DNA from: Hygrophila difformis
Lineage: Eukaryota; Streptophyta; Magnoliopsida; Lamiales; Acanthaceae
DNA length: 64,000 bases
NCBI GenBank assembly: GCA_030278955.1
Contig: JAOANR010000010.1
Location: 23,590,444 to 23,654,443, forward strand
Reading direction: 5' to 3'
Shown: positions 43,965 through 55,501 of the stretch, piece by piece
How the letters are laid out: each line of letters opens with the position of its first letter
How positions within the stretch are numbered: the first letter of the stretch is position 1
Made by a program: the position numbers and the translations under genes
Notes under the pieces: generated by a model
Seen by the model: the letters and a program-made list of their open reading frames with translations, nothing else
Databases searched by the model: none
What the model was told of the DNA's origin: nothing

Positions 43965-45122
43965 ATGGCACCTAGGGGAAGGCCAAGGAGGGTAGTCCCA
44001 AACAGTGGTGATGCTAACGCACCTAACGACTATGACATTCCTCAAACCGTAGGAGGGCGAGTGCCAACTGTTCCCAACAATATGGATGAGCGTCTAAGGA
44101 ATATTGAGGAAGTTCTCGTAGCACTAGGAAATGCCGAGGTGCAACGTGCACAAGCGGGTGTACCACCGCTGGTAACCCGAGGCAACTACCTAGCATTGGT
44201 GAACCCCTACAAACCACCTCATTATGACGGCCAAGAGGACCCTACCAAGTTGGAGAATTGGATCCGAACTTTTGACAAGCTTCTTACTGCCGTCAAGTGC
44301 CCCGAGAACGAGAAGGTTCGAGTGGCGACCTATTATCTGGATGGAGAGGCGGACGAGTGGTGGCAACATCTCCAAGGAGATTCGGCCGAAGTTGAGAAGG
44401 TTTATACATGGGAAGAATTTAAAGAAGCACTGAGAGAGAGGTTTTACCCACTGAGCACTAAGGCTGCAAAGTATGAAGAATTTATTAACTTAAGACAAGG
44501 AGGAAAAACGGTGCAGGAGTACTACACCAAGTTCAAGGAGCTAGTTCGCTTTGCTCCGAGACTTGTGCCGACTGATTCTGACAAGGCTCAGAAATTCGAA
44601 ATGGGGTTGAACCTCAGTATCAGGGAGATACTGATTGGAAGGCAATACACCTCACTTCAGACAGTGTATGACCGAGCTGTAGCAATTGCTCGTGTCCAGC
44701 AGCTGAAACGCAAGGACAATGGTGAGTCGAGCAAGGGCTCACAAGGATTTGAGAAAAAGAATCGAAGCAACAAATATAACAAATTGAGGAAGAACGATGG
44801 TCAAGCTAGGTTCGATGGACCTAAGGAGAATGCAGACAGAGGTTTGAATAACAGAAGAAATGACACCCGTGGTACATCCATACCACGATGTCCTCAGTGC
44901 CACAAAGCTCATCTGGTACGCGAGTGCCCTAAGCGTGGAACTTGTTATAGATGTGGTGGGGAAAACCACATGATCAGAGAGTGCAATGTTCGCGAGGAGA
45001 TGATCGAGAAGAGGTTGGATCTGGTGAACCCTCCACACGAGAATCGGCCGACTGGGCCAAATCATCCCAATAATCTAGGACAGAGACCACAACAGAATCG
45101 CATCCAGCAAGAAAATCCATAG
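43965..45122 (+). CDS. gag: Gag polyprotein of element B
   Basis: This 385-residue protein forms the virus-like particle and packages element RNA. The capsid-like Retrotrans_gag domain spans about residues 75-230 (LENWIRTFDKLLTAVKCPEN, DEWWQHLQGD, FYPLSTKAAKYEEFINLRQG). It is followed by a basic linker and a zinc knuckle CYRCGGENHMIREC, preceded by a near-knuckle CPQCHKAHLVREC. It starts MAPRGRPRRVV, typical of Tekay/Del chromovirus gag, and stops at TAG 45120-45122 with no fused protease. The frame is intact, suggesting selection or recency. Confidence 0.93.
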   Translation: MAPRGRPRRVVPNSGDANAPNDYDIPQTVGGRVPTVPNNMDERLRNIEEVLVALGNAEVQRAQAGVPPLVTRGNYLALVNPYKPPHYDGQEDPTKLENWIRTFDKLLTAVKCPENEKVRVATYYLDGEADEWWQHLQGDSAEVEKVYTWEEFKEALRERFYPLSTKAAKYEEFINLRQGGKTVQEYYTKFKELVRFAPRLVPTDSDKAQKFEMGLNLSIREILIGRQYTSLQTVYDRAVAIARVQQLKRKDNGESSKGSQGFEKKNRSNKYNKLRKNDGQARFDGPKENADRGLNNRRNDTRGTSIPRCPQCHKAHLVRECPKRGTCYRCGGENHMIRECNVREEMIEKRLDLVNPPHENRPTGPNHPNNLGQRPQQNRIQQENP

Positions 45123-45176
45123 GCAGTTATGGGGGCATAACTGCGGTCCTAAGGGGGAGAGGATGTGATACCCCAC
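45123..45176 (+). other. Relic second polypurine tract and LTR start in B
   Basis: GCAGTTATG/CATAACTGC (45123-45144) then CCTAAGGGGGAGAGGATGTG and ATACCCCAC mimic the 3' end of gag-pol plus PPT plus LTR start seen in A and E. The functional PPT is 125 bp further on. This looks like a relic of a recombination between two families. Confidence 0.65.
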
Positions 45177-45284
45177 AGAGATGTCACGCGTTGAGGTAAG
45201 AATTTAATTTTCGAGCCTCAATAATTCTATGCGTGTAAAACTACTTATGTTGGTGTTGCTTTCCGAGTGCGACCCAACTTCGAG

Positions 45285-45313
45285 GACGAAGTTGATTTCT
45301 AAGGGGGGTAGAC
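45285..45313 (+). promoter_or_regulatory. Polypurine tract of B
   Basis: TTCTAAGGGGGGTAGAC immediately precedes the 3' LTR. It follows ACTTCGAGGACGAAGT, the usual last phrase of Tekay-type pol regions. Confidence 0.85.
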
Positions 45314-48067
45314 TGTAATACCCGAGAAATCAACATCGATTATTAAATCCAAAAATTAAAGAATTGGATTTAACTATCACAACCGAAATAATTCGGAGAG
45401 AGCGGAATTAAATATTTTCGGACGATAGCAACTCGAAGAGAGTTATCGGATTATCCAACGATTTCGGATAATTCACATTATGATTTTTAAAATTTAAAAT
45501 CATAATATAAAAAAAAAAAAGAAGAAGAAGAAGAGGCCGCAGCCTGTGGTGGCGCGGTGGCCGCGCGGTGGCGCGCCACCAGCGCGCCACCATGCAGAGA
45601 CTGCACCTCCAAACGCGTTCAACGCGTTTTGCTCCAATTTCCGAGCCAAGGCGACTCCAAACGATCCCAATTCGTGTATCAGTCATTATGGAGTGTTATT
45701 GGATGATTGTGGACGGATTTTGGACTTGAGACAACTCCCACAAGTTGGATTATTGATCAAACATGCATTCATTTAACCTCATTTGAACCAAGGTTGTGGT
45801 AGGTGATTTGGATGAGGTTTGGGGGGGAGTAAATTCAAATTGACTGTCATAATGCACACAACACTTTCCTAGGATCATTAATCTACCTTTTGGAAACCTA
45901 AAACACCCTTTTCCACCCCCTTAATCAGTCACAACCCTCACCATTTCATTCATCCGAAAATTTGAAAGTTCTTGTGAGTGTTGGAGAGTTGTGTGGTTCT
46001 ATTCGTTTTGGCAGAGGAGTTGGTCGTGTTGCAAGCAACCAATCCATTCCTCTACAGATAGGTAATGATTTCTCTTCAATTCCTTAACCATAGATTCGGT
46101 TACTATGCCCTAAACCTGTGTATTTTGGCCAACACCACAAAATAGGATTCACTTGGTAGATCTTGGAAGAGTGGGACTGTGTTGGTTGATTTTGGAGCAA
46201 TCAAGGAGGAGGATTTCGACACTAATCTCTTTATAAGTAAGTTAATGATGTGCATATCAATTTTTAGAGTGTTTGGTTGAGTATTTGTTGAGTTAGAGTT
46301 CGATCTTCATCTTGTGCCAAAACTGTCAAATAGGGTTTCTATCCGAGTAGTTTATTTGTTCAGTGTTTTTCGCCTAGATCCGTTCATTTTTGGAAGAACT
46401 TGTCTAAATGAAAAATGTTCCTAACACTTTAAAGATGATGTCTGTAAATTTTCATAATTTTTGGAATTGATTTGGTCGACGAAAACGGATCTGGTATTTT
46501 CTGCTATGTGTGGTGACAGATTCAAATTCCTAGCATGTTCAGTTTTGTAGTTCATGTTTCTCCTAGCTATGGTCGTTTTTGATGGTCGACTTCTTCATGA
46601 AAATTGTTCATCTATGTGTCTAGTTTACTCCTGTTAAATTTCAGAATTTTTGGAACAACCTTCGAATTGATATGGATTTTTAAGTAAGCTGTGGTCGGAT
46701 GAACAGTGGTCTTTGCACCCTTTTGAAAACAAGTTTCTGAAATGATTTTTTTTGAGCAATTAGAGTCCGAATTTGCTAAGGCCTATTTCTGAGAAAAATG
46801 TTTATTTTGATGTCGCCTAGCACCTGTAAAATTTTCAGAATTTTTCACAAAGTTTTACTACATTTCCTAATTCGATTTTGAAAACTGCCACAGTGTAGTC
46901 TTACCGGTGAAACTTGGTTTCGTACGTTTTGATGGTTATTGAGTCGATTGCTACTCTTTTATGAATCTTATGAATTCTGGAAATGTAGACATGGGTTATA
47001 ATGATTAAAATGTAAATTTTGAAACTTTGTGAGTTTTGATCGAGTTAGATGCCCAATTTTAGAGGGTAAGTGCACTTGGCGTGAGCTCGTTGGGCCGCCC
47101 CCTCTTTTTGGTGGCCAAAACGGCGCCAAGGAAATATTATTATGTTGCGTGATTGTATGAGTCTATACTCCTAGGTGTATCCGCATGGGTTACCTAGGGC
47201 TCCGGAGTGTGTCTGTATAGGGTCCGCTGCTTTCACTTGCCTTGCGGGTTCGATTCCCCAAGGTGTATGTTATTCCTGCGGGTTCGATTCCCCAGGATAT
47301 TGTTGACTCCTATGGGTTCGATTCCCCAGGATGTATATTGAGTTCTTGCGGGTTCGATTCCCCAAGGACGAGGTGTCCTCGATCATAATGAACAATGGTA
47401 AACGAAGGTGTTTGAGCTCTTGCGGGTTTGATTCCCCAAAAATGGTAAAAGAATGTATTTGAAATATGGAAACTTTGGTAAAAGAATATGTTTGAGCTCT
47501 TGTGGGTTTGATTCCCCAAGAATGGTATTTCTCGATAAAAAAATGAATAATGATATATTATTCGTATGGCAAAGTGTAAGAATCTTCCGGAATTATTTTT
47601 TTTACTCGTCATTCCTTTTTAAATTACAAATTCTATTTTTTTTTAAATCTCTCTTCTAAAAACTTTAAAATTCGTTATGCTATACATTAACTTACTCAGT
47701 ACCTTTGTACTGATAGATACGTTGTCTCTATTTTTTTTTCAGATGTTGAAGATTAGCACATGGCATTACACTTGGGATGGGAATTTTCGAGGACTTGTCG
47801 CACTTGTTTTTAAATTATTTTACGAATTCCGAACTCATGTTTGGCCGTGTTTGGCCCTTAGCTTCCGCACTGTGCTAAATTATGTATGTTTGACTTAACT
47901 CTGATTTAAACCTTCGGGCACTTATTGAATGGTTTTTAAATTATTTTTAAGTATTGGTACAACTTAGCCTTAGCATCTTCTCAAGTGAGCTCGAAATGGT
48001 TCGCGTCTTGCTTGGGAAGGTGTGGCGGTAATGCCCTGGCCTGGGTGATCAAATCCGGGGTGTTACA
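45314..48067 (+). repeat. 3' LTR of element B
   Basis: 2,754 bp, nearly identical to the 5' LTR. The hairpin array is at 47240-47521; the third unit has CAGGA where the 5' LTR has TAGGA. Confidence 0.95.
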
Positions 48068-48072
48068 TAGTG

Positions 48073-48437
48073 TGGGGGCTATATATATGTCCTCCCACCT
48101 TCGTATTCTCACTTTTGGAATATCAAACATTTGCAAGTTTAGCACAACTCTTTTTAAAGTCATTTGAGAGCATCCTTGTGCTCTCAACCTTTGTGATATT
48201 ATCCTTTGTCTAATATCACTAATTCAAGGTCTCAAAGCTACTTGAATGGAATCAACCAAACATGCACTTGAAGGAGGAGCTTTGTTTCACATTTAGTGTG
48301 TCTCCCTGCTCAAGTTCGGGTCCCCTTGTTTGGTGGCTTCTCTTATCACCACTGTCATCTCCATCTTCATATTCGTAAGCTTCCATTTTCCTTTCAAATA
48401 TTGTTTCTAATGTTCGATCCATGGCATATTCTAATAT
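48073..48437 (+). repeat. Chromovirus C LTR, right part
   Basis: Begins TGGGGGCTATATATATGTCC (a TATA box) and runs to the primer site at 48440. Its left part is at 40,680-40,734, before element B. Exact LTR ends could not be set. Confidence 0.5.
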
Positions 48438-48439
48438 TT

Positions 48440-48451
48440 TGATATCAGAGC
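48440..48451 (+). promoter_or_regulatory. Primer binding site of C
   Basis: TGATATCAGAGC, one mismatch from the initiator tRNA-Met complement, in the context CTAATATTT...TTGCATTAGAAC. Confidence 0.65.
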
Positions 48452-50653
48452 TTGCATTAGAACAATATTTTTAGTTTCTCATCCTTAGAACTCAAAAACT
48501 CAAAAATATAACTTAGGGTAGAATCTGTTCGTGCATTTTCTGTAACCTTATTATTGTTATTTCTGAAATCAGATTACATATTTGGAATCCTCTCGTCGAT
48601 AGATGAATTTTCATATCTCGTTTACTCAAATCGGAGTTCGGATGACAAAGCTATGCTAGTTTGAAGTTTATGTGTGTTCTTGTGCGAAAATCCGAAAATC
48701 TTCATATTTTGGTCTTTTGATCTTGTGTTTTCTTGTGTTTGTTGTTAGTTTTCCTTTATTTTGATTCTCATATTTGAATGTTTGCATTTGGAATATTGTT
48801 TATGAGTTTAGTTAGTTAATATGCTTCTAAAATTCCAAATGAGAGTTTATGAGTATTCTTGAGAGCTTCAAGTGTTCATCATCATATGAATATGATCTTC
48901 ATAAGTTTCTTGAGTTTTCAATCTTTCATCCAAAAGGCCTCATTTCCGTGTGTTTGCCAAAATTTTCTAATTTTCTTCGCGGTAATCATTACAAAGTATT
49001 AGCTAGGAGAATGGGCGTGCAATTTGATTGATAGGAGTTGTTGGGAGTAGGAATTTGGTGGCTCCAATTCCATGTTTTCGGCTAAAGAGGGAAAGAACTG
49101 GTGATAATAATCCAATTTGTAATCTCCCACACCACAACCCATGTGCAGCCTACAATTTCTGCAAGACTCTTTTGACCGTGGACCCCACAATCAAGTTCAT
49201 TTACTTGATCCAAAAGAAAATTATGATCTCGTGGGTCCCACGGCACCATCCTCTTGAAATTCTTTGTTGCATATGTAGAGCTGTAAACAAGCCGAACCGA
49301 GTCGAGCTTCTGGTGTTTGAGCTCGGCTTGTTAAGCATTCGAGCTCGGCTCGTATTCGTTCGTTAAGGAAGTCGAGCTTGAAATCGTGTTCGACCTCGGC
49401 TCGTGAAAAGATTCGTGAGCTCGAACTCGAGTTTAGATCGGCTCGTTTAGTTCAAACGAGCCAACTTGCCCTTTTATTCAGCTCGGCTCGTTAGAGCTCG
49501 TTCGGCTCAATTAAAAATTTACGAAAAAATGAAGAATTTTTCATCCAATCAAGGGTTAGATGTTTTTTTCCTATAATATTGAAATTGTCAAACAAAGATA
49601 TACGAACATATAAAATTACAAAATTACCTCGTTAACGAACATATACAAATACTTTCGAACTGTTCGCGAACAAGCTTGTGTTCGTTCGTTAAGCAAACGA
49701 GCTCGTGTTCGAGCTTGGCTCGTTAAGCTTTACAAACGAACAGTTAACGAACGAACACGAATTGAACCGATCTTTGTTCGCTAGCTGTTTGTTTGTTTTA
49801 TAGCTCTATGCATACGTACAAAATCAAGTTGGAGGAATTGATTTGTTGCGCGGACCCCACATCACAATATCTCCCATTTTCCAAACTCCATTACACGACC
49901 TATTTCACCCACCATAATATTTTCAAATTCCCTTCCATCAGATTTTGCGTGTGCTTCCTTTCTCCTACTTATTTATATATTTTCACCTCCTACTTGCTTA
50001 AAATAAAGTGGATATAAATAGTTGGCATAGTGATTCCTCTTACGTTAGTCACGAACTCTGAGTTGAAGTTTTGTTTGTAATTACAAACATTGGAATTCCT
50101 CTCAATTAGTTCTGAAATCGAACTGTTGAATCCACGAGAAAAGCAAGACCAACCCCACATTCTCTTACCTTCCTACTTACCATTTGGGTCGTGTGTCTGA
50201 TTTTTTTTAGGACTTACCTTATAATTTGGGTTATTTTTGGGAGTCGAGTGTGGTGAGTTTTCACTTTTCATATGTGAGTTCACTTTTATATGTGAGGACT
50301 TGGAATTTATTGGACTGCATTTACCGATTAAAACCGTGAACATAATTTCTATGCTTGCATTTCACATATTCATGCGGTTATTTGATTGAGTCGAGCATTA
50401 TATATTGTTTCATGTTCTGTGCGTATATACACTCTGCCTCTTACTTGTGCATTTGGTAGAAAACATTTGAGTAAGTTTTCGGAGTGATCTGTGGTTGAAC
50501 AAAATGACTTAATTAACTTGGTTGAGAGACTGAGTGTTAAGTCTGAGGTTCACTCTTCATATTTTCTCTTTGTTTTGACTAACTGCATATACGTATAGTT
50601 TCTAATGTCAAGCTACGGCACGTGCATTCACCGAGACCGATGACATCAAGGCT
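48452..50653 (+). other. Untranslated leader of chromovirus C
   Basis: About 1.7 kb of non-coding DNA between the primer site and gag after removing the MITE. No credible open frame. Confidence 0.45.
49268..49816. mobile_element. hAT-type MITE, 533 bp
   Basis: The 8-bp duplication with one mismatch (TGCATATG at 49268-49275, TGCATACG at 49809-49816) flanks an element starting TAGAGCTGTAAAC and ending GTTTTATAGCTCTA. The inside is built of GAGCTCGGCTCG-like words and self-complementary stretches. Confidence 0.85.
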
Positions 50654-51925
50654 TTGATGCAGAATTTCATGAATCAAATGAACATAAAGTTGGAACAAAT
50701 GGCTAATCGGAACAAGGAGATTGCACAAAATTTGGATAATAAAAAAATTGATCATATTGCCATTACCATTGATGGGAAGTTAGCAGCTCATGCCGAAGCA
50801 GTTCAAAGTCATGTCATGCATTTGGTTGAAAGAATGTTTGAGGAAGAATTTGACAAACACCCTGAGCTAGCGTACAGTCTCGAGGGGCAAAGCAGTGCAA
50901 TGAATCATCAAGAAGCCATGACATATGCTGATGAAAAGTTGGAGGCCCACGAGCAAGAACCCGAACCATTTGATAGAAGGCGAGGACCACCTTGGCCTGG
51001 CATTATTGGGAATCCTCCAGCTCCACGAGCTCCGGTCCGAAACCCTTTTGGACACCCCATTCCTGATCAACCCTGAAGGAAGACCGACGAGGTCGACAAA
51101 ATTATAGGGATGACAGGATAGATCCAGATTTGAGGACTGTCAAATTCACCATCCCCACATTCAGGGGAATCTCATGATCCAAACGAGTTCGTTGAATGGA
51201 AGGATGCGATCGAGCTCATCTTTGTCTGCCAACAATATTCTGAGCTTACAAAGGTCCAGCTTGTTGTTTGTGAATTCAGAGATTAGGCCTTGACTTGGTG
51301 TCAGAAGACAATAAGGGATATTTAACGGCATGGATATGCACCCATCGACACTAGGGATGCATTGGTCAGAATCATGGAGGAAAGGTTCATTCCTAGTGAT
51401 TATAGCAGTGATCTATATCTTAAAATGCAATTTTGTGTGCAGGGGAAACAAATCGGTTGATGATTACTACAAGGAACTAGAAATGTTATTGATGAGATGC
51501 CAAGTCGAAGAAGATGAGATATTGCTGATCTCAAGATTCAAACGAGGGTTGAGGTAAGAAATCTTTGATGAAGTGAAGCTGAGAAAGTACAATTATTTGA
51601 AGGACTTGATTGATCTTTCTGTTGAAATTGAAGTCAACAGAAAAGGAAAGCAAGCAGGTCTACTATTGGGTCTAGTGCTAAGAAGTTGTGGTTAACTAAA
51701 TAGTGGCAAGATAAAAACAAACAGTCACCGCCAGTGAGAGATGAGAGACCGAATAGACGAAGAGGATTTGAGATGGCCAAGGATTTTAAGGATTACTGAA
51801 GGGATGATCGAGGCAAGGCTCCGGAACTTGATCGACCAAGACCAGCTAGGGACAAGAAAGACGTCACATATCTTAAATGTCAACACCGAGGTCATTATGC
51901 TACCGAGTGTCCAAATCTGAGAAGG
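50654..51925 (+). pseudogene. gag: Chromovirus C gag, degenerate
   Basis: An open N-terminal stretch to 51076 is followed by shifted pieces: TVKFTIPTF, PNEFVEWKDAIELIFVCQQY (with a frame change), KSVDDYYKELEMLLMRCQVE and ISRFKRGLR, the capsid domain. A knuckle, LKCQHRGHYATECP (about 51,866-51,908), has lost its first cysteine. The type (VDDYYKEME-like) is that of Reina/CRM-like chromoviruses and differs from B. Confidence 0.82.
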
Positions 51926-51931
51926 ATTGCC

Positions 51932-52543
51932 TTGTTGGACTCTGGAGAAGAAAAGGAAGCAGTGATACTTGAAACAGGGGCACTACACATTCTTGAATGT
52001 GAATATGAAGAAGACCCCGATCAATATGAAGATGATGGCATTCCAGAGCCTGGAATTGTTGAAGAGGGAGAAGATGAAGTGAATGTCCTAGTGGCCATGC
52101 GAGCACTCAATGTGGACAGAAGCGAAGAGCCAAACGACAATGAACAAATGGAGAATTTATTTCATTGTCATTGTAAAATTTTGGGTAATGATGCCACTAT
52201 AATTGTAGATAATAGTAGCTGTACTAATGTTATGAGTACTTAAACTGTGCGCAGGTTACAACTTCCTGTTGAGGAACACAACAAGCCGTACACGCTACAT
52301 TGGATGAACGCAAGTGGCAAGACCAAAGTGAACCAACAAGCCCGAGTACCCATCACCATAGGCTCATATTTTGAAAAGGTTCTATGTGATGTGGTACCAA
52401 TGAATGCATGTCATGTACTTTTAGGGCGATCCTGGATGTCCGACAATGATGTTACATATCGGAGAAGGGCCAATTCTTTGTCTTTTAAATTCGGCCAAAA
52501 GTCCTATATTTTGAGGCCTTTATCCATGAGCACTGTGAAGTGA
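51932..52543 (+). pseudogene. Chromovirus C protease region
   Basis: The aspartic-protease segment reads ATIIVDNSSCTNVMS; the family has D-(S/G)-G/S here, so the active-site context is altered. A TAA then interrupts the frame at about 52,241. CDVVPMNACHVLLGRSWM, the LLGRPW block, follows. Confidence 0.75.
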
Positions 52544-52779
52544 GATCAGGCTAGGTTGCTAGAAAACAGCAAGAAGGAAGAAGCAAACTTCAAGGCGAGG
52601 ACTGCGGGAAAGGCCAAAATCGACCAATGTAGTGGTACCGCCTCTACCTCTACGTCAACACCAAGCCTGATGCTGACAAGAAAAGAATTCCACAGGCCAT
52701 TCAAGACACTGAATATTCAGGTTACTGTTTCTTAGCTGTTGTTAAACCTGTTAATCTGAAATTCAGAATGGCAACACTA

Positions 52780-54110
52780 TACCTGAAATTCCTAATGATT
52801 TTGCCAGGATGCTCGAGAAGAATAAAGATGTCTTTTCGAAAGAACTACCTGCTGGATTGCCTCCGCTTCGAGGAGTTGAGCATCGAATTGAATTTGTACC
52901 GGGAGCATCTATTCCAAGTAGACCGGTATATCGCATGAACCCGGACGAAACCAAGGAAGTATAACGCCAAGTCCAAGACCTTTTGGACAAGGGCTGGGTT
53001 CGGGAGATCTTATATCCGTGTGTTGTGCCAGTGTTGTTAGTGCCAAAAAAGATGGGGAATAGCGTATGTGCATAGATTGCCGAGCTGTTAATGCCATAAC
53101 CATCAAATATCGGCACCCCATTCCGAGGCTCGATGATATGCTTGACGAAATTGGAGGAGCAACGATCTTTACCAAGATTGGTCTCAAAAGCGGCTATCAC
53201 CAGATTCCATGCAACTTGGTGATGAATGGAAGACGACCTTCAAAACCAAGTTTGGTTTATATGAATGGCTCGTTATGCCATTTGGACTGACGAATGCTCC
53301 CTCCACTTTTATGCGGCTGATGAATGAGACCTTGAGAAAGTTTATCGGGAGATTTGTTGTAGTTTATTTTGATGATATCTTAATCTATAACTACAATGAA
53401 TCTGATCATATTTCTCACATGCAACAGGTTTTGGACAAACTGCGGGAATTCTAACTGTACGCCAACTATGAAAAGTGCACCTTCCATGTTCCTGAGGTGA
53501 CTTTCTTGGGATTCATGGTTGGGAAAGAAGGATTGAAAGTGGACGATTCAAAAATCAAATCCATTTCTAATTGGAAGCCGCCAGCTAATGTGCCAGAAGT
53601 TAGAAGTTTTCTTGGGCTTTGCGGTTTCTTCCATCTTTTCGTACCACAGTTTAGCATCATTGCCGCCCCGCTTACATCTTTGTTGAAGAAGGGCTTACAG
53701 TACAAGTGGGGAGCAAAGGAACAAAAGGCCTTTGAGGAATTGAAAGATAAGCTCACGCACGCACCAATCTAGCACTACCAGATTTTGAGGTACCTTTCGA
53801 AATTGAGTGTGATGCATCTGGAACAGGTATGGGAGCTGCCTTACTATAGAATGGGAAAGTTGTTGCCTACCATAGTGAAAAATTCAGCGGAGACAGTTGA
53901 ACTACTCAGCGTATGCTAAGGAATTGTACGTTGTGATCCGAGCACTTAAAACATGGCAACACTATCTCCGGAGCTGAGAGTTTATTTTTCATACTGGTCA
54001 TGAGACTCTGAAACATATCAGACGCAGGGCCAGTTGAGCAAAAGACATGCTCGCTGGAGCACTTTCATCGAAACATTTCCCTATGTGATCAAGTACAAGC
54101 AGGCAAAGAT
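52780..54110 (+). pseudogene. Chromovirus C reverse transcriptase and RNase H, truncated
   Basis: RT blocks in order: LPPLRGVEHRIEFVPGA, a [46 protein letters not shown] (the normally invariant Asp before LKSGYHQ is Gly), [13 protein letters not shown] and [11 protein letters not shown]. The connection (FLGFMVGKEGLKV, RSFLGLCGFFHLF) and RNase H pieces follow, to [15 protein letters not shown]. The next residues are lost to element D inserted at 54111. Integrase is not in this segment. Confidence 0.88.
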
Positions 54111-55501
54111 TGTAATACCCGGGATTTTTATAGCGCCCAAAGAAATAAAATAAATTTATTTCCGAGAAGAAAATAATTTATTACAATAAATTATTGCTCG
54201 GAAATGGCGTGACCGATAAATTCAAGAACTTGAACCCAAACTTTGGTCAAGTTGAAATGGAATAAAAGTGGGAAAGGAAACCCGAAAATATTCCACGGAC
54301 AGAGCCCCAGAGAAATGGAAAAAAATGCAATAAGCAAAAGTATTTAAATTCCGAGAGCCGTGAAGTCGAAAATAATTTAATTAAATAACTTATTGCACAG
54401 GAGTGAATAAGCGACGAATTCAAGATTTCGAATACGAAAATTTTTCGAGTTCGAAATAAATTTAAGATACGAATTATAATCCAAAAAAGAAGCCCGAAAG
54501 AAAAAAAGAAAAAGAAGAAAAGACCCGACGAATCACACGAACGACCCGGACCGGTGGTCGCGCGCTTTTCGCGCGTTCTGCCAAGGGTGGCCGCGCCACC
54601 ACCGCGCGAGAAGAGAAAGACGCGTCAGAGGCCGAGCTCGCGCGCTCGTCGCGCGGCCAATGGCTTATGACCGCGCCACCAAACAGGCAACTGCACACCT
54701 TCACGTTTAGGGCGATTTTCTTACCTTATTTTCGACTCTCACCTTTGGAAACACAATCATCATTAAGGGAGGGCCATTATGAACGAAATTTTGGCTGACC
54801 TTAATGCCCAAGGACTCAAAATATCAGATCCCAAATCCCCCCACTCATCCATCTTCCTCTCCAAAAGTTCTCCACCCCTCAAGCATTCGAAAACCCTGGT
54901 CTTTTGAACACTCAAGGAGCTTTCCGGCACGGAGGACGACGTACGGACGAGTTGGAGCACTTCTCAAGCATCATGTAGTGGTAAGGATGAATTCCCAATC
55001 TTGTTTTCATGACCCCTGGTCGACCTAAGGCCTGAGACATAAGTTTTTCCTCTCTTATTCACAAACCGGGACCGAAGAGAAGGAGCCGGAGTTGTTTGGA
55101 CGTGTTCGTGGCTTCCGGAGTTCATCCCGACAAAATCTAAGACATTAGATCTTAACTACTGTAAGTTTCTTCCTTGCGTATCAATTTTGGATGACTAAAA
55201 TCGAACGAATCAATGGATCTAAAACAAAACGTAAAAATCGGACTTAGAAACCCCAATCCGCGCATTTTCTGAAATCCAGTAAAAACTCCTATTTCAAGAA
55301 TCCGAAACGAAAAACTCCGAACTAGAGATTTGTTCCTAACATCTTAATCTAGGTTGTGTCAAAATTTCATGAATTTTCATCGAGTTTTGGTCCCCGAAAA
55401 CGCATCTGGTTTATTCTGAGATTTTTGTCAAAACCAAAGAAGCTGGCAGAATTATGGTGTTCGAGTTCTTTGACGTTTTTCTAATTGATTCCTTCAAAAC
55501 T
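54111..55501 (+). mobile_element. LTR element D, 5' part of its LTR only
   Basis: Starts TGTAATACCCGGGATTT, the LTR opening used by A, B and E. It has a CpG-dense patch (54,545-54,680; GCGCGCTTTTCGCGCG, GGTGGCCGCGCCACC), a donor GTAAGT at 55161 and the first ~190-bp repeat (TTTGTTCCTAACATCTTAA near 55,330). The rest is cut off by insertion of E at 55502 and would resume beyond the window. Confidence 0.75.

Larger units (their letters stand above)
40730..48072 (+). mobile_element. LTR retrotransposon B, gag-only (TR-GAG type)
   Basis: TAGTG (40730-40734, 48068-48072) flanks a 7,333-bp element with LTRs of 2,757 and 2,754 bp. Only 1.8 kb lies between them: a tRNA-Met primer site, one intact gag and a polypurine tract. 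There is no pol. LTRs differ at about 15 sites, so it is young. It must borrow protease, RT and integrase. It sits in the LTR of element C. Confidence 0.95.
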
